A stretch of 6,979 nucleotides of DNA, taken from assembly GCA_003648455.1 (NCBI GenBank), contig QMPG01000168.1, positions 1 through 6,979 of the forward strand. Reading direction: 5' to 3'. How positions within the stretch are numbered: the stretch's first letter is position 1; the number at the start of each line of letters is the position of its first letter. The position numbers and the translations under genes are program-made. This document shows, in pieces, positions 6,316 through 6,979 of the stretch. The notes below the pieces were generated by a model, which saw only the letters and a program-made list of their open reading frames with translations, searched no databases and was not told where the DNA came from. The stretch comes from Bacteroidota bacterium (lineage in GTDB: Bacteria > Bacteroidota > Bacteroidia > Bacteroidales > B39-G9).

Positions 6316-6753
6316 ATGAATTATAAAAAAATATATATTATTCTTTTAATAGTTGGGATTGTTTCAATTTCAATAATTTCTTATTTCATATTTTCAATAG
6401 ATACTAACCAAGAAAACCTTGTTGTTATTGATAACTATTTATTTTTCAATAAGTTATTCGTTTATTGCAATTTATTTATTTTTGTTATTTTATTAGTATT
6501 ATCAAACATTATTTATTTTAAAAATTCATCTAAAGATTTTTTCATTATAACTGTTGTTCTGTTTATTATATTTGGTTTACTAAACAGCTTTATTTTCTCA
6601 AATTATATAATAAATAATTTTTCGGGATATGGACTTAGCAAAAAAAGTTTTGATATTCTAAAACTTATTGGTGTTTTTTCGTGTTTAGCTACAGTTATTG
6701 TGACCGTAATCAATTTTACAACTATTAGAAACTTAAAAAGAAAAAAAAAATAA
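6316..6753 (+). CDS. Hypothetical four-helix membrane protein
   Basis: I do not recognise this 145-residue protein. It has four predicted transmembrane helices at about residues 7-27, 46-67, 74-95 and 112-134. A short polar loop (28-45) containing an NQEN stretch lies between helices 1 and 2, and a strongly basic C-terminal tail (NLKRKKK) suggests a cytoplasmic C-terminus. Helix content and length are all that can be read: there is no conserved catalytic motif and no His/Asp/Glu pattern within the helices. The ATG at 6316 is the first in frame after the -7-like element; no Shine-Dalgarno is present. The gene stands alone, divergent from the AOR-family gene, with no same-strand partner within the window. 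Amino acid use (Ile, Phe, Asn, Lys, Leu) follows the AT-rich composition. The opposite-strand frame here gives a less plausible protein. Confidence 0.65.
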   Translation: MNYKKIYIILLIVGIVSISIISYFIFSIDTNQENLVVIDNYLFFNKLFVYCNLFIFVILLVLSNIIYFKNSSKDFFIITVVLFIIFGLLNSFIFSNYIINNFSGYGLSKKSFDILKLIGVFSCLATVIVTVINFTTIRNLKRKKK

Positions 6754-6788
6754 TGTAAAAAATCAGTGTCATTGATGTTAATATTAGC

Positions 6789-6838
6789 CACAAATTCACA
6801 GATTAAATGTAAAAAACAACAAAATTTGTGAATCTGTG
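6789..6838. repeat. Imperfect inverted repeat with 18-base loop
   Basis: The arm CACAAATTCACAGATT (6789-6804) faces AATTTGTGAATCTGTG (6823-6838), pairing at 14 of 16 positions. As RNA, the plus strand would have one G-U wobble and one A-C mismatch. Each arm is itself a degenerate tandem of two 8-mers (CACAAATT, CACAGATT). It starts 36 bases after the membrane protein stop. No clean T-tract follows on either strand, so it could be an intergenic dispersed repeat or a transcript-end hairpin rather than a classic terminator. Confidence 0.6.
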
Positions 6839-6979
6839 ACAATTTTACTAAATTTTGTTAATAATTATTTGCACCGATTAGTTACAAAATAATTAATATA
6901 AAATTTTTAATTAACATTTTTTATTTCTATTTTGGGAATTGAAAAACAAACGCTAAAGTTAAATATTTTTATAAAATGA

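Noticed and set aside
6603..6842. Minus-strand frame of 79 codons
   Set aside because: It mostly overlaps the membrane protein gene, runs through one arm of the inverted repeat and shows only composition-driven Phe/Ile/Lys sequence.
6976..6979. ATG at the extreme 3' edge as the start of another gene
   Set aside because: Only one codon is visible and there is no convincing promoter before it; it cannot be judged from this window.

Overview
The window looks like chromosomal DNA from an anaerobic or facultatively anaerobic Bacteroidota (Bacteroidales/Marinilabiliales-like). The reasons are the very AT-rich sequence, a large repetitive surface protein ending in a type IX secretion (T9SS) C-terminal sorting domain, promoter-like TTTG...TAnnTTTG elements, starts that mostly lack Shine-Dalgarno sequences, and a tungsten-type aldehyde:ferredoxin oxidoreductase (AOR) family enzyme, which is usually found in anaerobes. 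The exact lineage cannot be fixed from the sequence alone.

Layout: positions 1-2792 (+) hold the 3' part of a secreted protein gene that is already open at the window edge. It has one partial and three complete fibronectin-III-like repeats, a beta-rich stalk, and a T9SS type A sorting domain. A hairpin with a T-tract follows, and a good Bacteroidota-type promoter overlaps it. Positions 2879-3178 and 3211-3810 (+) form a two-gene unit: a 99-residue preprotein with a signal peptide, a Gly/Pro-rich linker and a PID-CTERM-like sorting tail, then a five-helix exosortase/archaeosortase family transpeptidase. The likely reading is that the exosortase processes the small protein beside it. Convergent to this unit, positions 5982-3829 (-) encode a 717-residue AOR family enzyme with an unusually strong Shine-Dalgarno. 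Its intrinsic terminator lies inside the last codons of the exosortase gene. The 333-base gap 5983-6315 carries leaders for two divergent genes. Positions 6316-6753 (+) encode an unrecognised four-helix membrane protein. The last 226 bases hold an imperfect inverted repeat and no supportable gene.

The main point of interest is the compact exosortase/substrate pair: a dedicated C-terminal sorting system in a cell that also uses T9SS, placed directly after a T9SS cargo gene. No mobile element, CRISPR array, tRNA or rRNA was seen.
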